Positions 1 through 8,568 of a stretch of 54,252 nt of DNA are shown here, in pieces. The DNA lies in NCBI GenBank assembly GCA_043816305.1, contig JBDRHZ010000013.1:1-54252 (forward strand), written 5' to 3'. This DNA is from JAHIVN01 sp018816645. GTDB lineage: Bacteria > Patescibacteriota > Dojkabacteria > JAHIVN01. A program made the position numbers and the translations under genes. The notes beneath the pieces are model-generated. The model searched no databases. It was given only the letters and a program-made list of their open reading frames with translations, and had not been told where the DNA came from. Each line of letters opens with the position of its first letter. Position 1 is the first letter of the stretch.

Positions 1-265
1 GCAGAAATATCTACCACAAACGATCTTAAAATCGTAACATGTTTTTGCTTTGTAATCCGTCGACGTTTATTTAGTATCATTCTGCCCTATATCATAACAG
101 ATTTTTACATTTTTTTATCTGTTATCTGGGCAAGACCCTAACATATTCTACACTTTAAAAACAGTTAATAAAAGTGACGCTTTTAAATTTTAAGTTCTAT
201 ATAGGCCATTGCTTTTTACAGAAAATTCAATTAGACTTTAAGTAGTTATTTGTAAAATAAGAATT

Positions 266-1441
266 ATGATAAACAAAGCTAAAACAAAAATTGAGGTTTA
301 TATGTTACTAATAACTTCAGTCATATTCGTTTTCCATTTATTTAGTGCGCAAAATAATAGTGAGATCCTAGCACAAACTTCTTTCACTCCTATAAACCAA
401 AAGGTAATGACAATATTTTATGATGGTATTTCAACCTCGCCGATAAAAGATATTGACATTTTAACATCAGAAGTAAAATCTGATTTAGAAGAGGCCTCAC
501 GTTTTCATGGTTATAACAACTCTTCAGCACGTAAAGAGATCAGTTTTGAAATAGTAGAAAAGCATCATGTTTTAGGTAATACTCCCCAAAACAATGGGAA
601 GGCTGATTATAATGAAATAATCGATATGTTCAATATTTGTCAAAAAGTTAATGACGGTACCATCGATGAGATTTGGGTCTGGGCTGATGATAACGGCAAT
701 CTTGGGGAAGCATCAATTGCTGGTCCAGCGAACAGAATATTTAACATTAATGGTAGTGTAATTAAGCGTGAGGATTGTAATAAACCAGTGGTTATCATGG
801 GCTTCAATTATGAAAGAGAAGCAAAAGAAGCAGTACATGATTTTGGTCATCGAATGGAGCGCACGATACCAAAACTTGTTGATGGCAAGAGTTTGTTCGA
901 TGTAAAACAAGGAGATACTTGGTACGAATTTGACGGTAATGGCTATCCTTCTTCTTGTACGCCAGTCACAATAAAGGGTATGCAAGTTAACTCATGCAAT
1001 GTTAATGGGCTTGGTTATTGCGGAAATGTACATTTTACTCCATTTTCAAAAATTGATTATAGCGGATATCTTGATACAGGTGAGTCAGGACTTAGCGACT
1101 GCGAGAACTGGAACCCACAACACAGTAACCCTAAGATAAAAATCGACTGTACTAAGTGGAACTGTAATGCACTTGGTCATTTAACATGGTGGTTTCAAAA
1201 TATGCCTGGGAGATGCAGTGGAATTTCTCAACTAAATGGGAAATCAATGCCAAACTGGTGGTGGTTATTTCTAAAATTTGATCAACCTGAACCAGATTGG
1301 GGATGTCCCGCAGCTCAGCAACCAACTCCACAACCAACCCCAACTCCTTCTTTGGAAGAAGTTTGTGATGGCAGAGATAATACTAACAACAACATTGTTG
1401 ATGAAAATCTTGAAGATATATGTTATGCTGGAAAACATTAG
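266..1441 (+). CDS. Secreted protein of unknown function with MopE-like C-terminal motif
   Basis: A 391-residue protein that is probably exported: residues 1-36 have a basic start, a hydrophobic core (about 11-27) and an AQ-type cleavage region. The mature part is rich in Cys, Trp and Asn. Residues 191-195 read HDFGH, which recalls a zincin HExxH with Asp for Glu, but no third metal ligand is obvious, so a protease role is only a guess. A Pro/Thr/Gln linker (about 350-362) leads to a tail beginning CDGRDN and ending VDE. This fits one copy of the CDG-DN-VDE motif seen in MopE-type metal-binding and other surface proteins. The gene ends in TAG, 4 bases before the stop of the convergent giant surface gene. 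I do not recognise the full-length family. Confidence 0.75.
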   Translation: MINKAKTKIEVYMLLITSVIFVFHLFSAQNNSEILAQTSFTPINQKVMTIFYDGISTSPIKDIDILTSEVKSDLEEASRFHGYNNSSARKEISFEIVEKHHVLGNTPQNNGKADYNEIIDMFNICQKVNDGTIDEIWVWADDNGNLGEASIAGPANRIFNINGSVIKREDCNKPVVIMGFNYEREAKEAVHDFGHRMERTIPKLVDGKSLFDVKQGDTWYEFDGNGYPSSCTPVTIKGMQVNSCNVNGLGYCGNVHFTPFSKIDYSGYLDTGESGLSDCENWNPQHSNPKIKIDCTKWNCNALGHLTWWFQNMPGRCSGISQLNGKSMPNWWWLFLKFDQPEPDWGCPAAQQPTPQPTPTPSLEEVCDGRDNTNNNIVDENLEDICYAGKH

Positions 1442-1445
1442 AAGC

Positions 1446-4400
1446 TTATTTAGAAAATAGATCCTTTGAGTTCTTGCTCCTGATAAAGTAACCTTTCTGG
1501 CTATCTATATGAAAGTCATATCCGTAAGTTAAATTATCTTCCATTATGAAACTTACCCATTTTGAGTCCCACCTTGTGACCATATCAATACTTGTACCAT
1601 TTGCACTAGCTTCGTCAATTAAACCTTGGGCAGTATAGTTCCTTTCAGAATATGGAATAGATATAAGGTTCCACCCTGTCTTGACAGTTACTGGTGATAG
1701 TTCTGCTGGAGACTTACCCTTGATTTCAAAAACACCATCTCTTGAGGCGAATAATACATAACCTTCACCCAGCTGCAGTTTAAAATCTTTATCTTTAGAA
1801 TCACCAAATTTGTAAATTTTCCAATTCCCATCCTGAAACTTCATAAAACGTGATGCAAGAATTCCCTGAGAGGATAATTCCTTTAGAAAATCACTGGCTA
1901 GATATTCCTCGTTGGCTAGGACGACATTCAAGCCTATTAGATTCCATCCCTGAGAGACCTCAAACCGAACGGCTGTTTCTTCAATCTCTGCAGCTCCACC
2001 ATATACTGGAGTCTCACCAGACTGTAGAACAATTCGAATATTATATGACTTACCAGAAACTAGTTGCAATTCTTTTTTTAATGTGTCATACTCATGTTTT
2101 GTTGCTGTTATCAGATACTTACCACCAGGCACCTCAATACTAAAACTTCCTTCATTGTCAGTCACTGTAGTATATTTAAAGCCGGTACCGGTATTGCGTA
2201 GTAAAAGTGTCACACTGGAAACACTGTTTTCTTGACTGGCTGAAACAGGACTAACGATCTCATCTCTGGAGTACTGGGTAGACTTGCTTACAGTGTCTCC
2301 TCTGATCGATGAAGTTAGGATCTTTGCTGATCCAATTTCTGTAATTTCTCCGCAATCAACGTAAAGTTTTTTATCAAAAACTTCATTCCTAACGTATAAA
2401 CAAAGATCTGGCCAGCTGTTCACATGTTGACGATCTACACAATCAGAGGTGTAATCATTGCAAAAGTATCCCTTCTGATACTCGTAGACATACCTATCAA
2501 CAAAAGAGGTATATGCCTCCTGCGATTCAAAAACTGTGGCATAGGTTGACCATGGTTTAGTCCCATCGCTTCCGGATTGAGAACTTATCAATGCATTTTT
2601 AAAGTTCTCAAAAGAACCACCAAGCTTTTGTTCCCAGAGATGGCCGTAGTAGGAATGAGCAATAGCAAGATTTAAGAACTTCCGACCACCATTGAAATGT
2701 GCTTCACATAAAAGTATCTGATTATCGTTCTCCAAGGAAATACTACTCCAATTGTTGCACTGTGAAATATCTATCTTAAATAGGCCCACAACACCGAGTA
2801 GTTGTCTAGCCTTCAAATGAGCTTTCTTATCAACAAAAAGTTTACACCCTTCATCCAACATCTGCCTTGCATCAGCATCTGTCCATTTCTTCCCCTTATA
2901 ATCAGAACCTCTCATATCCGAGAAAACATTATCTCCTTCTATCAAGATAAAACCACACTCCTGTAGTTTATTTTTAAGATCCGTAGAAATAGCGGCTTCT
3001 TTATGAGCTCCCTCTCCTAAAACGCGAACATTCTCAGAGATAGATTCCTTTTGATCTCTTACATATAGTTTTAAATTAACAGTATAAATAGTATTTAAAT
3101 TTACTCTTGAATATGTGTACTCAAATGGACGTGGCAACATACTATTATACTCGAAAATATCCCCATTACCCATGTCCAAAACTGACTTTGTAACCCAGTC
3201 AAATGGAACCGCAGCATCTGCATAAACGGATACCTTCAAAGGTCCCCTTCCTTCTGATGGATTTATGCTCATCTGAGGTTCAATGTTTACAGATGATTGA
3301 TCTATAGTAATATCGAACTCTCTAATGTCTTCTATTGTCATATGTTTGTCTAATATCTCACAAACAATACTTGGATTATGCCCTAAGAACTGAACATCCA
3401 CCATTCTTGTGTCCTTGTAATTCAGTTCAAAATCGATACTTCCTGATCCTGATATTGATCTGGCTACAGCACTTACCGCACTACTAGGTGAAATATGATT
3501 GTTGTCAAAACAAGTTATGTCATTATCTTCAAGGTTCTTGTAATTCAATAGGATTTTCACCTTAGTCATATCAGTAGGCTTATCATATAACCAGGGCTTG
3601 TCTGGGTTTGCTCCTGAATTATCAGGCCAATAAATATATTCAAATTTCCCTGGATACTCAAAAATCAATTCTTCAATCAGAGCATTACCCGGATCTGTGT
3701 TTGCCTTTGGCGAATAACAAACCCATTCACAAGTCTCTCCGAGTGCTGACTCTGGATTATTGGAGCATATGCCTTCAACTGGTACATATCCTGTTGAAAT
3801 CTGATCTGGAAATAAATTTCCATTCAGACATTTACCTCCTAGTCCAGGTGTATCAGGATCTTCCGGATGATGATAACAAGCTGGAACACCTTGACCATAA
3901 CCAGCAACATCACTCTTACAGGTTGCTTCTGGACCAGTCTCTACTGGTGGTGTCACATTAGAGAGATTAAATGTAAACAGTAATGGATCTGAGGCAAGAA
4001 AGTCATCACAAACATTTAGTCTTTCCCCACCTTGCGGATTTTTATTCACTCCACCAGTGACATTTACATCTACAGCTATGAACCCGTCCTTTACATCAAA
4101 AGCTTCATTGGCAAGTAAAATAGTAAAAATCTTACTATCAAGCCCCTTTTCAATAATCCCAGCAACCTTTCCATCTTTGTAGCCTGGACCTGTACCAAAT
4201 GGATACACTATTTCAACGTACCGTCCCTCATCCTCCTGAACAACCCCATCTATAAATATTACTTCAACATATGCCGTATTCTTTCCATTTTCTTTGTTAT
4301 AGCAATATTCAGCTTCGGGAGGGATCCTACAAACCCATTCACAAGGTGCCCCTATCCCAGTACACTTTTTGCTGCCGGGACAGAGTCCCGATTTGGTAGT

Positions 4401-5597
4401 CCACCCGAGATCCTTGTATGACATATTACCTAATTCAGCCTGTTTCATGTTAAATTCCATACTAGTCATACACATAGCTTTTCCTCCGCCCAATTTCGTA
4501 CATGCTTTTGGCTGTTTTTTATTCTCTGTTTCGATATCGCATGATTTACAATCAGAATCAGCAGGCGGGGGTGGGGGTGGGGGGGGTGTAGGTTCTGGTG
4601 TGTCAGGCTCTAAATACCAGCTTTCTGTGCAGGTTCTGTACAATAAATCGTAGTTGTCTACCCAAGGATGCCAATTGACTCCATATATACTCCAATGGAT
4701 GCCGTCCGTACATTCAGCTCTATTGACTAATTCAGATGCACATGCTAAGACATCACAGCAACCAGAATCATTTCCACCGCAACTATCCTTGTTGCATAAG
4801 CAAGTTTTTCCATCATATGTTACTGTTCCAGCCGCAGCATACACTGCAGATATAAATTCACTACTTTCTTCTATCTCTGTTTCAGATATCAGATCTTTTT
4901 CCAACCACAAGGGGCCTGTTGGACGAGTGAGGTTTAAATCCATTTCTTTTGAATACCGTTTACCTTCGGGAATCCTGACAGAAATAGTTACTGTAGAGTC
5001 TTTTTCAACATACAAATGGCTAAGTGAGCTATCATATACATTTCCAGTATCAAGTGTCCAAGTCCCATCAGTGCTTGTTACTGTTGAGATCTTAGTAGAC
5101 TTGCTATTATTAACTTTACTACGTATTTCAAAATAAACTATACTGTCCGGAACTGGATGTCGCTCCTGTCCAGAAACAATTTGTCCCCAAGAAGGATTTG
5201 GTAAATAAAACTCTTCTACTTCCTTTGCAGTTTTAGCACTAATTCCGGTAGAATAATCAAATAATCCATTTGAAATACGAACATAATACATTTCATCTGG
5301 ATTTAGATCAGAGATAACAACAGAGTGATTTTTATATATTGAGGTTTCGGCTAGTTGAGATCTCTCATCTTTATATTTCGTACTAAATAAGCCATCTACT
5401 ATTGGCAGTTTTTGCTTGCTTTTTTTAGTATATGCCCTAGCCTTAGTTGGGATGCGTGTTCTCCAAGTAACTAGAAAACTGGTTGGGGTTTGACAAGTCA
5501 CTTCAACATCAAATGGGTGAAATAAATATGTCTTAAGTACTACGTAGGAACTAATACCAAAAAGAATCACTAATATTATTATGATTTTTTTTCTCAT
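1446..5597 (-). CDS. Giant membrane-anchored multidomain surface protein
   Basis: A 1383-residue protein with an uncleaved-looking N-terminal membrane segment (about 4-22) followed by extracellular domains. Residues about 30-115 look like a fibronectin-III or purple-acid-phosphatase N-domain fold. A polyproline stretch lies near residue 340. Several Cys-rich segments (about 350-650) have regularly spaced CEWVC motifs. A PKD-like domain lies near 780-870. A carboxypeptidase-regulatory-like beta sandwich (about 1140-1205) precedes two C-terminal repeats that each begin GWNLI and contain a GYV/GYF turn. The layout suggests an adhesin or cell-surface scaffold, possibly with sugar- or protein-binding modules. 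No catalytic domain is convincing. It converges with the secreted-protein gene, and the two may form an accessory surface locus. No sortase motif is seen; anchoring would be through the N-terminal helix. Confidence 0.8.
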   Translation of the reverse strand: MRKKIIIILVILFGISSYVVLKTYLFHPFDVEVTCQTPTSFLVTWRTRIPTKARAYTKKSKQKLPIVDGLFSTKYKDERSQLAETSIYKNHSVVISDLNPDEMYYVRISNGLFDYSTGISAKTAKEVEEFYLPNPSWGQIVSGQERHPVPDSIVYFEIRSKVNNSKSTKISTVTSTDGTWTLDTGNVYDSSLSHLYVEKDSTVTISVRIPEGKRYSKEMDLNLTRPTGPLWLEKDLISETEIEESSEFISAVYAAAGTVTYDGKTCLCNKDSCGGNDSGCCDVLACASELVNRAECTDGIHWSIYGVNWHPWVDNYDLLYRTCTESWYLEPDTPEPTPPPPPPPPADSDCKSCDIETENKKQPKACTKLGGGKAMCMTSMEFNMKQAELGNMSYKDLGWTTKSGLCPGSKKCTGIGAPCEWVCRIPPEAEYCYNKENGKNTAYVEVIFIDGVVQEDEGRYVEIVYPFGTGPGYKDGKVAGIIEKGLDSKIFTILLANEAFDVKDGFIAVDVNVTGGVNKNPQGGERLNVCDDFLASDPLLFTFNLSNVTPPVETGPEATCKSDVAGYGQGVPACYHHPEDPDTPGLGGKCLNGNLFPDQISTGYVPVEGICSNNPESALGETCEWVCYSPKANTDPGNALIEELIFEYPGKFEYIYWPDNSGANPDKPWLYDKPTDMTKVKILLNYKNLEDNDITCFDNNHISPSSAVSAVARSISGSGSIDFELNYKDTRMVDVQFLGHNPSIVCEILDKHMTIEDIREFDITIDQSSVNIEPQMSINPSEGRGPLKVSVYADAAVPFDWVTKSVLDMGNGDIFEYNSMLPRPFEYTYSRVNLNTIYTVNLKLYVRDQKESISENVRVLGEGAHKEAAISTDLKNKLQECGFILIEGDNVFSDMRGSDYKGKKWTDADARQMLDEGCKLFVDKKAHLKARQLLGVVGLFKIDISQCNNWSSISLENDNQILLCEAHFNGGRKFLNLAIAHSYYGHLWEQKLGGSFENFKNALISSQSGSDGTKPWSTYATVFESQEAYTSFVDRYVYEYQKGYFCNDYTSDCVDRQHVNSWPDLCLYVRNEVFDKKLYVDCGEITEIGSAKILTSSIRGDTVSKSTQYSRDEIVSPVSASQENSVSSVTLLLRNTGTGFKYTTVTDNEGSFSIEVPGGKYLITATKHEYDTLKKELQLVSGKSYNIRIVLQSGETPVYGGAAEIEETAVRFEVSQGWNLIGLNVVLANEEYLASDFLKELSSQGILASRFMKFQDGNWKIYKFGDSKDKDFKLQLGEGYVLFASRDGVFEIKGKSPAELSPVTVKTGWNLISIPYSERNYTAQGLIDEASANGTSIDMVTRWDSKWVSFIMEDNLTYGYDFHIDSQKGYFIRSKNSKDLFSK
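4564..4588 (+). repeat. G-rich tract encoding a polyproline run, possible G-quadruplex
   Basis: Runs of 5, 5 and 8 G separated by single T (4567-4571, 4573-4577, 4579-4586) on the plus strand encode the polyproline linker of the giant surface protein on the minus strand. The 8-G run could supply two tetrad strands, so an intramolecular quadruplex is possible. In an AT-rich genome this tract stands out and may be prone to slippage. Confidence 0.5.
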
Positions 5598-5718
5598 ATA
5601 TATTTCAACAAATACACTAAATAATAATAGGATTTCGTCTTACTATACAGTAGAACCTAGTTTATATCAATTCCACACTTTACATTAAGAATAACAGTTT
5701 ATTATCTAAAAGAAAAGA

Positions 5719-6411
5719 ATGCGTAAGAAGAGGAAGGTGACAGGATGGGTAAAAGCTAAGGTGTACGAGATAAGAGAAGACAACAACAACTGTTGTGGAG
5801 AGAAGATAAAACATTACCTTAAAGAACAAGAAGGAATAGTACTATCGATAAAGACAATCTACCGAATACTGAATGAGAAGTACAAACTAAGAAAGAGATA
5901 CAAGAAAATTAGTAGATATGGAGAAGTACCTAAGGCTGAGAAAGAAAGGGAGGTAATCCAAGCAGATTCGATGGATTTTGGAGATGTATACGCGTTCAAC
6001 TACATAGACATATACACGAGGCAAGCGTATGTAGACTTGGAAGTGGATCTAGAATCAGAAAGTGGAAAAATATCATTAGAGGAAGCAATGAAGATGTTCA
6101 AAAGAACAGGGATATTACAGAGTGATGGAGGACCTGAATATAAGGGAGAGTTCAGGAAAGCAGTAAATAAATATGCTGATAGATACCGGGTAAGTAGACC
6201 ATACAAGAAGAACGAGCAATCCTTCATAGAGAGCTTTAATAGAAGTTTAAGAAAGGAATGCTTAGGATGGAAGAAGTACAAGATTGGTGATCTCCCGGAT
6301 ATGATAAGAAAGGTTAAGGAGTATCTGATATACTACAATAACAAAAGAGTACATTTAGGTTTAGGCTTGAAAACACCGAATGAAGTAGCTACTTGTCGCA
6401 TTTGTAAGTAA
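5719..6411 (+). CDS. DDE integrase-type transposase, N-terminally truncated
   Basis: A 230-residue protein of the IS3/IS481-type rve integrase fold. Residues 1-60 look like the second helix-turn-helix and arginine-rich linker that precede the catalytic core. The DDE triad is recognisable as the D in QADSMDFG, the D in QSDGGPEY, and the E in SFIESFNRS. The C-terminal KTPNE stretch is typical of the family. Full-length relatives usually have about 300-340 residues with an extra N-terminal helix-turn-helix. Here an in-frame TAA lies only 9 bases before the ATG, and I found no first-HTH coding sequence in the 120 bp upstream. I infer a 5'-truncated, probably inactive copy. An element end shared with the transposase at the right window edge lies about 100 bp downstream. 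Confidence 0.85.
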   Translation: MRKKRKVTGWVKAKVYEIREDNNNCCGEKIKHYLKEQEGIVLSIKTIYRILNEKYKLRKRYKKISRYGEVPKAEKEREVIQADSMDFGDVYAFNYIDIYTRQAYVDLEVDLESESGKISLEEAMKMFKRTGILQSDGGPEYKGEFRKAVNKYADRYRVSRPYKKNEQSFIESFNRSLRKECLGWKKYKIGDLPDMIRKVKEYLIYYNNKRVHLGLGLKTPNEVATCRICK

Positions 6412-6460
6412 AGATACCGGGGTATTTATATCTTGCTGTTGTTTTGATACCATATTTCAT

Positions 6461-6503
6461 GGTGCGATTACGTAACAATTTATCATAGTTACTGTATCGC
6501 ACC
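6461..6503. repeat. Long imperfect inverted repeat in IS tail
   Basis: Arms GGTGCGAT (6461-6468) and ATCGCACC (6496-6503) pair perfectly. After three mismatched bases a further GTAAC/GTTAC pairing follows, leaving an 11-base loop. There is no U-tract after it, so a Rho-independent terminator is unlikely. It lies in the 349-bp gap 6412-6760, where I see no gene. A smaller hairpin (ATACC/GGTAT) lies just after the transposase stop codon. Confidence 0.6.
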
Positions 6504-6612
6504 ACTGCGCAACATGTATCCCAACTTATTCATTATTTACTTTACAAAAGATCACATTAGATGAAAAGATTCAGATAGTATGAGGGATTGAAAATTATTT
6601 GAATTTCGAATT

Positions 6613-6633
6613 AAAGATGAAAGATGAAAGATG
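6613..6633. repeat. Heptamer tandem repeat (AAAGATG) x3
   Basis: Three exact tandem copies of AAAGATG lie in the gap downstream of the IS remnant. Two other exact 7-bp tandem repeats occur in this window (14698-14725 and 44074-44101), all in intergenic DNA. Confidence 0.85.
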
Positions 6634-6760
6634 ATCTATTTAACTTGATTGTTAAATTTAAATTGCCAAAAGCTTGATTCTAAATTATTATGTACATTCA
6701 AGTATTACTCTAAGTCGTAATTCAAGTTGTTTTGATAATCATTATTTACGTAACTCATAG

Positions 6761-7750
6761 CTACTGTAAAACTAGTCCAAGTTCGGTCCAATCATAAATA
6801 CTTGAAAATCTGGAGGCGAATTCGAGTGGATTAACAGGAGCAAAATCTATACCGATCATTCGGTAAAGTTCAATTAAATCACGTAATGATATCGGGAAAT
6901 ACCTCTCGGGTCCTCCAATAGCAAATAGAGGATCAAGTACGGGATGAGATGGAAGCAAGATGGTCTTCCCGTATCCAGCTTGTGTTAAGGCTTGAAGAAA
7001 TGTTAGCTTTTCTCGAGCGAATTTTGATTTCAAAAACGATTCTATAAGATCGTGAAGAGAAGTTAAATCCAGAGATCTATAAAAAACAGCATCTTCGTCA
7101 TAAATTAGAATCTGTCCATTAAACCTGGCTATCTGAACACATCTTAAAGTCGCTTCGGCAAATGCATCCGGATCAAATGAGTTCCAAGATTGAAGGAAAA
7201 AAGCCTGATTTGCTTGCTCAAGCATGCATTCTACCATCTCCAGTGGCTGCGTATTGAACCAGAAACCAAGCCCGTCAGCAACAAGGATAATCTTATGCTC
7301 CTGCACCAAACCAATAAATTCTTCCAAATCGGCCCTTTGTTTACACATAAACGGCAGCTCTACTAGACCGACGACCTCTCCTGCTCTTATGACTCCGGTA
7401 CGGATTAGTTCTGAAATTTGAGTTATATCTTCCACTGGAGAAGCTTCTATGCTCAGTCCGCTCTGAGAGCCAACCAAGCCAGCTGATGTGACATATCGAT
7501 CATCACCATTCAATTTGAACACATGCACATTAATTCCCCTTTCTATAAACTCGTGTAAGTCCATGATCGTGCCTTCTGTTTTGCCGCTCAGCATGGGACC
7601 AAACCGAAAGACTACATAAGGCAGTCCCATTCCAATTGCTTCCAAACACCTCCCAACAGAGATAGCTGAAGAATGCAGTATTCTTTCTTTCCCCAACTCC
7701 TGTGCTGCCGTTAGGACGATTTTTTCAGCTTCTACTTGTTGTGCCTCCAT
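6761..7750 (-). CDS. Divergent thymidine-kinase-like P-loop protein
   Basis: A 329-residue protein whose middle third follows the type II (TK1-like) thymidine kinase pattern. It has P-loop GPMLSGKT at residues 51-58, an FK-DxRY segment (about 78-86), a strand ending in E131 where TK1 has its DEAQF catalytic-base motif, and a GLGFWFNTQPL stretch (160-170) matching the GLDTDFRGEPF position. The Asp of DEAQF is lost, no zinc-binding Cys pairs follow, and both a 45-residue N-terminal and a roughly 130-residue C-terminal extension are unlike normal TdK (about 190 residues). It may be a kinase of altered specificity or a non-enzymatic relative. A possible promoter lies upstream (TTGACT, 17 nt, TATCCT). 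Confidence 0.6.
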   Translation of the reverse strand: MEAQQVEAEKIVLTAAQELGKERILHSSAISVGRCLEAIGMGLPYVVFRFGPMLSGKTEGTIMDLHEFIERGINVHVFKLNGDDRYVTSAGLVGSQSGLSIEASPVEDITQISELIRTGVIRAGEVVGLVELPFMCKQRADLEEFIGLVQEHKIILVADGLGFWFNTQPLEMVECMLEQANQAFFLQSWNSFDPDAFAEATLRCVQIARFNGQILIYDEDAVFYRSLDLTSLHDLIESFLKSKFAREKLTFLQALTQAGYGKTILLPSHPVLDPLFAIGGPERYFPISLRDLIELYRMIGIDFAPVNPLEFASRFSSIYDWTELGLVLQ

Positions 7751-7885
7751 ATTTCTTATACAAAAATCCCGGCCAGGATAATCTACTAGAGGTCACAAGT
7801 CAATGCATGAAAGAAGTTTGAAAGATCACTGACTTTATAAAATTACACAAGTCAAGTATAATCCTATAATAGTAAATATTTATAT

Positions 7886-8509
7886 ATGGAGTTATCAAAG
7901 GCTGATGATTATATAATTGAGGTTTCAGAAACTGGGAATTTCGCTATCCCGATACTAATCGTTAGAGACCTTCGTCAAGCTTTACAAGAATTTGGGTTCG
8001 AATATAGGTCTAGATTGAGTGAAAGTCGTGATATTCATGCGCATCCTTCATATATAGCTAAGAGTGGACCAGGAGCCTATAGGTTAGATCCTGCATTTGT
8101 TGAAATGGTAGCAGAAACTCAAGAAAAAGCAAAATCCACTGGTCTACCTATTCTAGGTGTTGTTTGCATTATCACTGATCGTAGTAAATCAATTTATGTT
8201 GAAGAACGGTTTATTTCATTAGAAGATTTCCGAAGAATGTATTATGTAAGTCAGAAAATCGTAAGAAACTTATGTCTTGGATTCATAGAAAGTATCCAGC
8301 TGTCTGAGCATAGATTACTTGAGATTACGAACTACGGTAAACTTCAAAGGGACACTGGAATTGTCATTGGACCTGACGGCAATTTTAGACTTGTGCACAC
8401 CGACGAGAGCTTTTATGGGCATAGATCCTCTATTCCGGCTGATAAAGGCTATATTGATACAGTTGCTGCTAATCTACGAAGAATGTTTAGGGAGGGCTGG
8501 GACATATAG
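7886..8509 (+). CDS. Hypothetical protein
   Basis: A 207-residue soluble protein with mixed alpha/beta character that I do not recognise. There is no signal peptide or membrane segment. Two TATAAT-like boxes lie within about 35 bp of the ATG and no clear Shine-Dalgarno sequence is present, which suggests a short leader. It converges on the LysRS fusion gene, with about 60 bp between the stops. Confidence 0.65.
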   Translation: MELSKADDYIIEVSETGNFAIPILIVRDLRQALQEFGFEYRSRLSESRDIHAHPSYIAKSGPGAYRLDPAFVEMVAETQEKAKSTGLPILGVVCIITDRSKSIYVEERFISLEDFRRMYYVSQKIVRNLCLGFIESIQLSEHRLLEITNYGKLQRDTGIVIGPDGNFRLVHTDESFYGHRSSIPADKGYIDTVAANLRRMFREGWDI

Positions 8510-8568
8510 TTATCAAATAAGACGTGTTTATGACTTATGTCAAATAAGGTGATAAAATAACACTACTT

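Larger units (their letters stand above)
5719..6530 (+). mobile_element. Insertion-sequence remnant
   Basis: This spans the truncated transposase and its 3' flank up to the sequence at 6511-6530. That sequence matches, nearly base for base with one gap, the outer end of the transposase at 54116-54135 (minus strand). The shared core is AACATGTA followed by CCCAAC. The match supports this being the right terminal region of the same IS type. No matching left end was found before 5719, in line with truncation. About 95 bp of hairpin-rich sequence lies between stop codon and terminus here, against no more than about 20 bp in the right-edge copy, so extra DNA may have inserted. Confidence 0.55.

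Noticed and set aside
1..265. IS end at the left window edge (GTAACATGT near 36)
   Set aside because: Only about nine bases match the IS terminus and the CCCAAC core is missing, so chance is more likely.
3608..3961. 117-residue plus-strand open frame inside the giant surface gene
   Set aside because: It is antisense to a long gene, has no family resemblance and has no promoter; a shadow frame.
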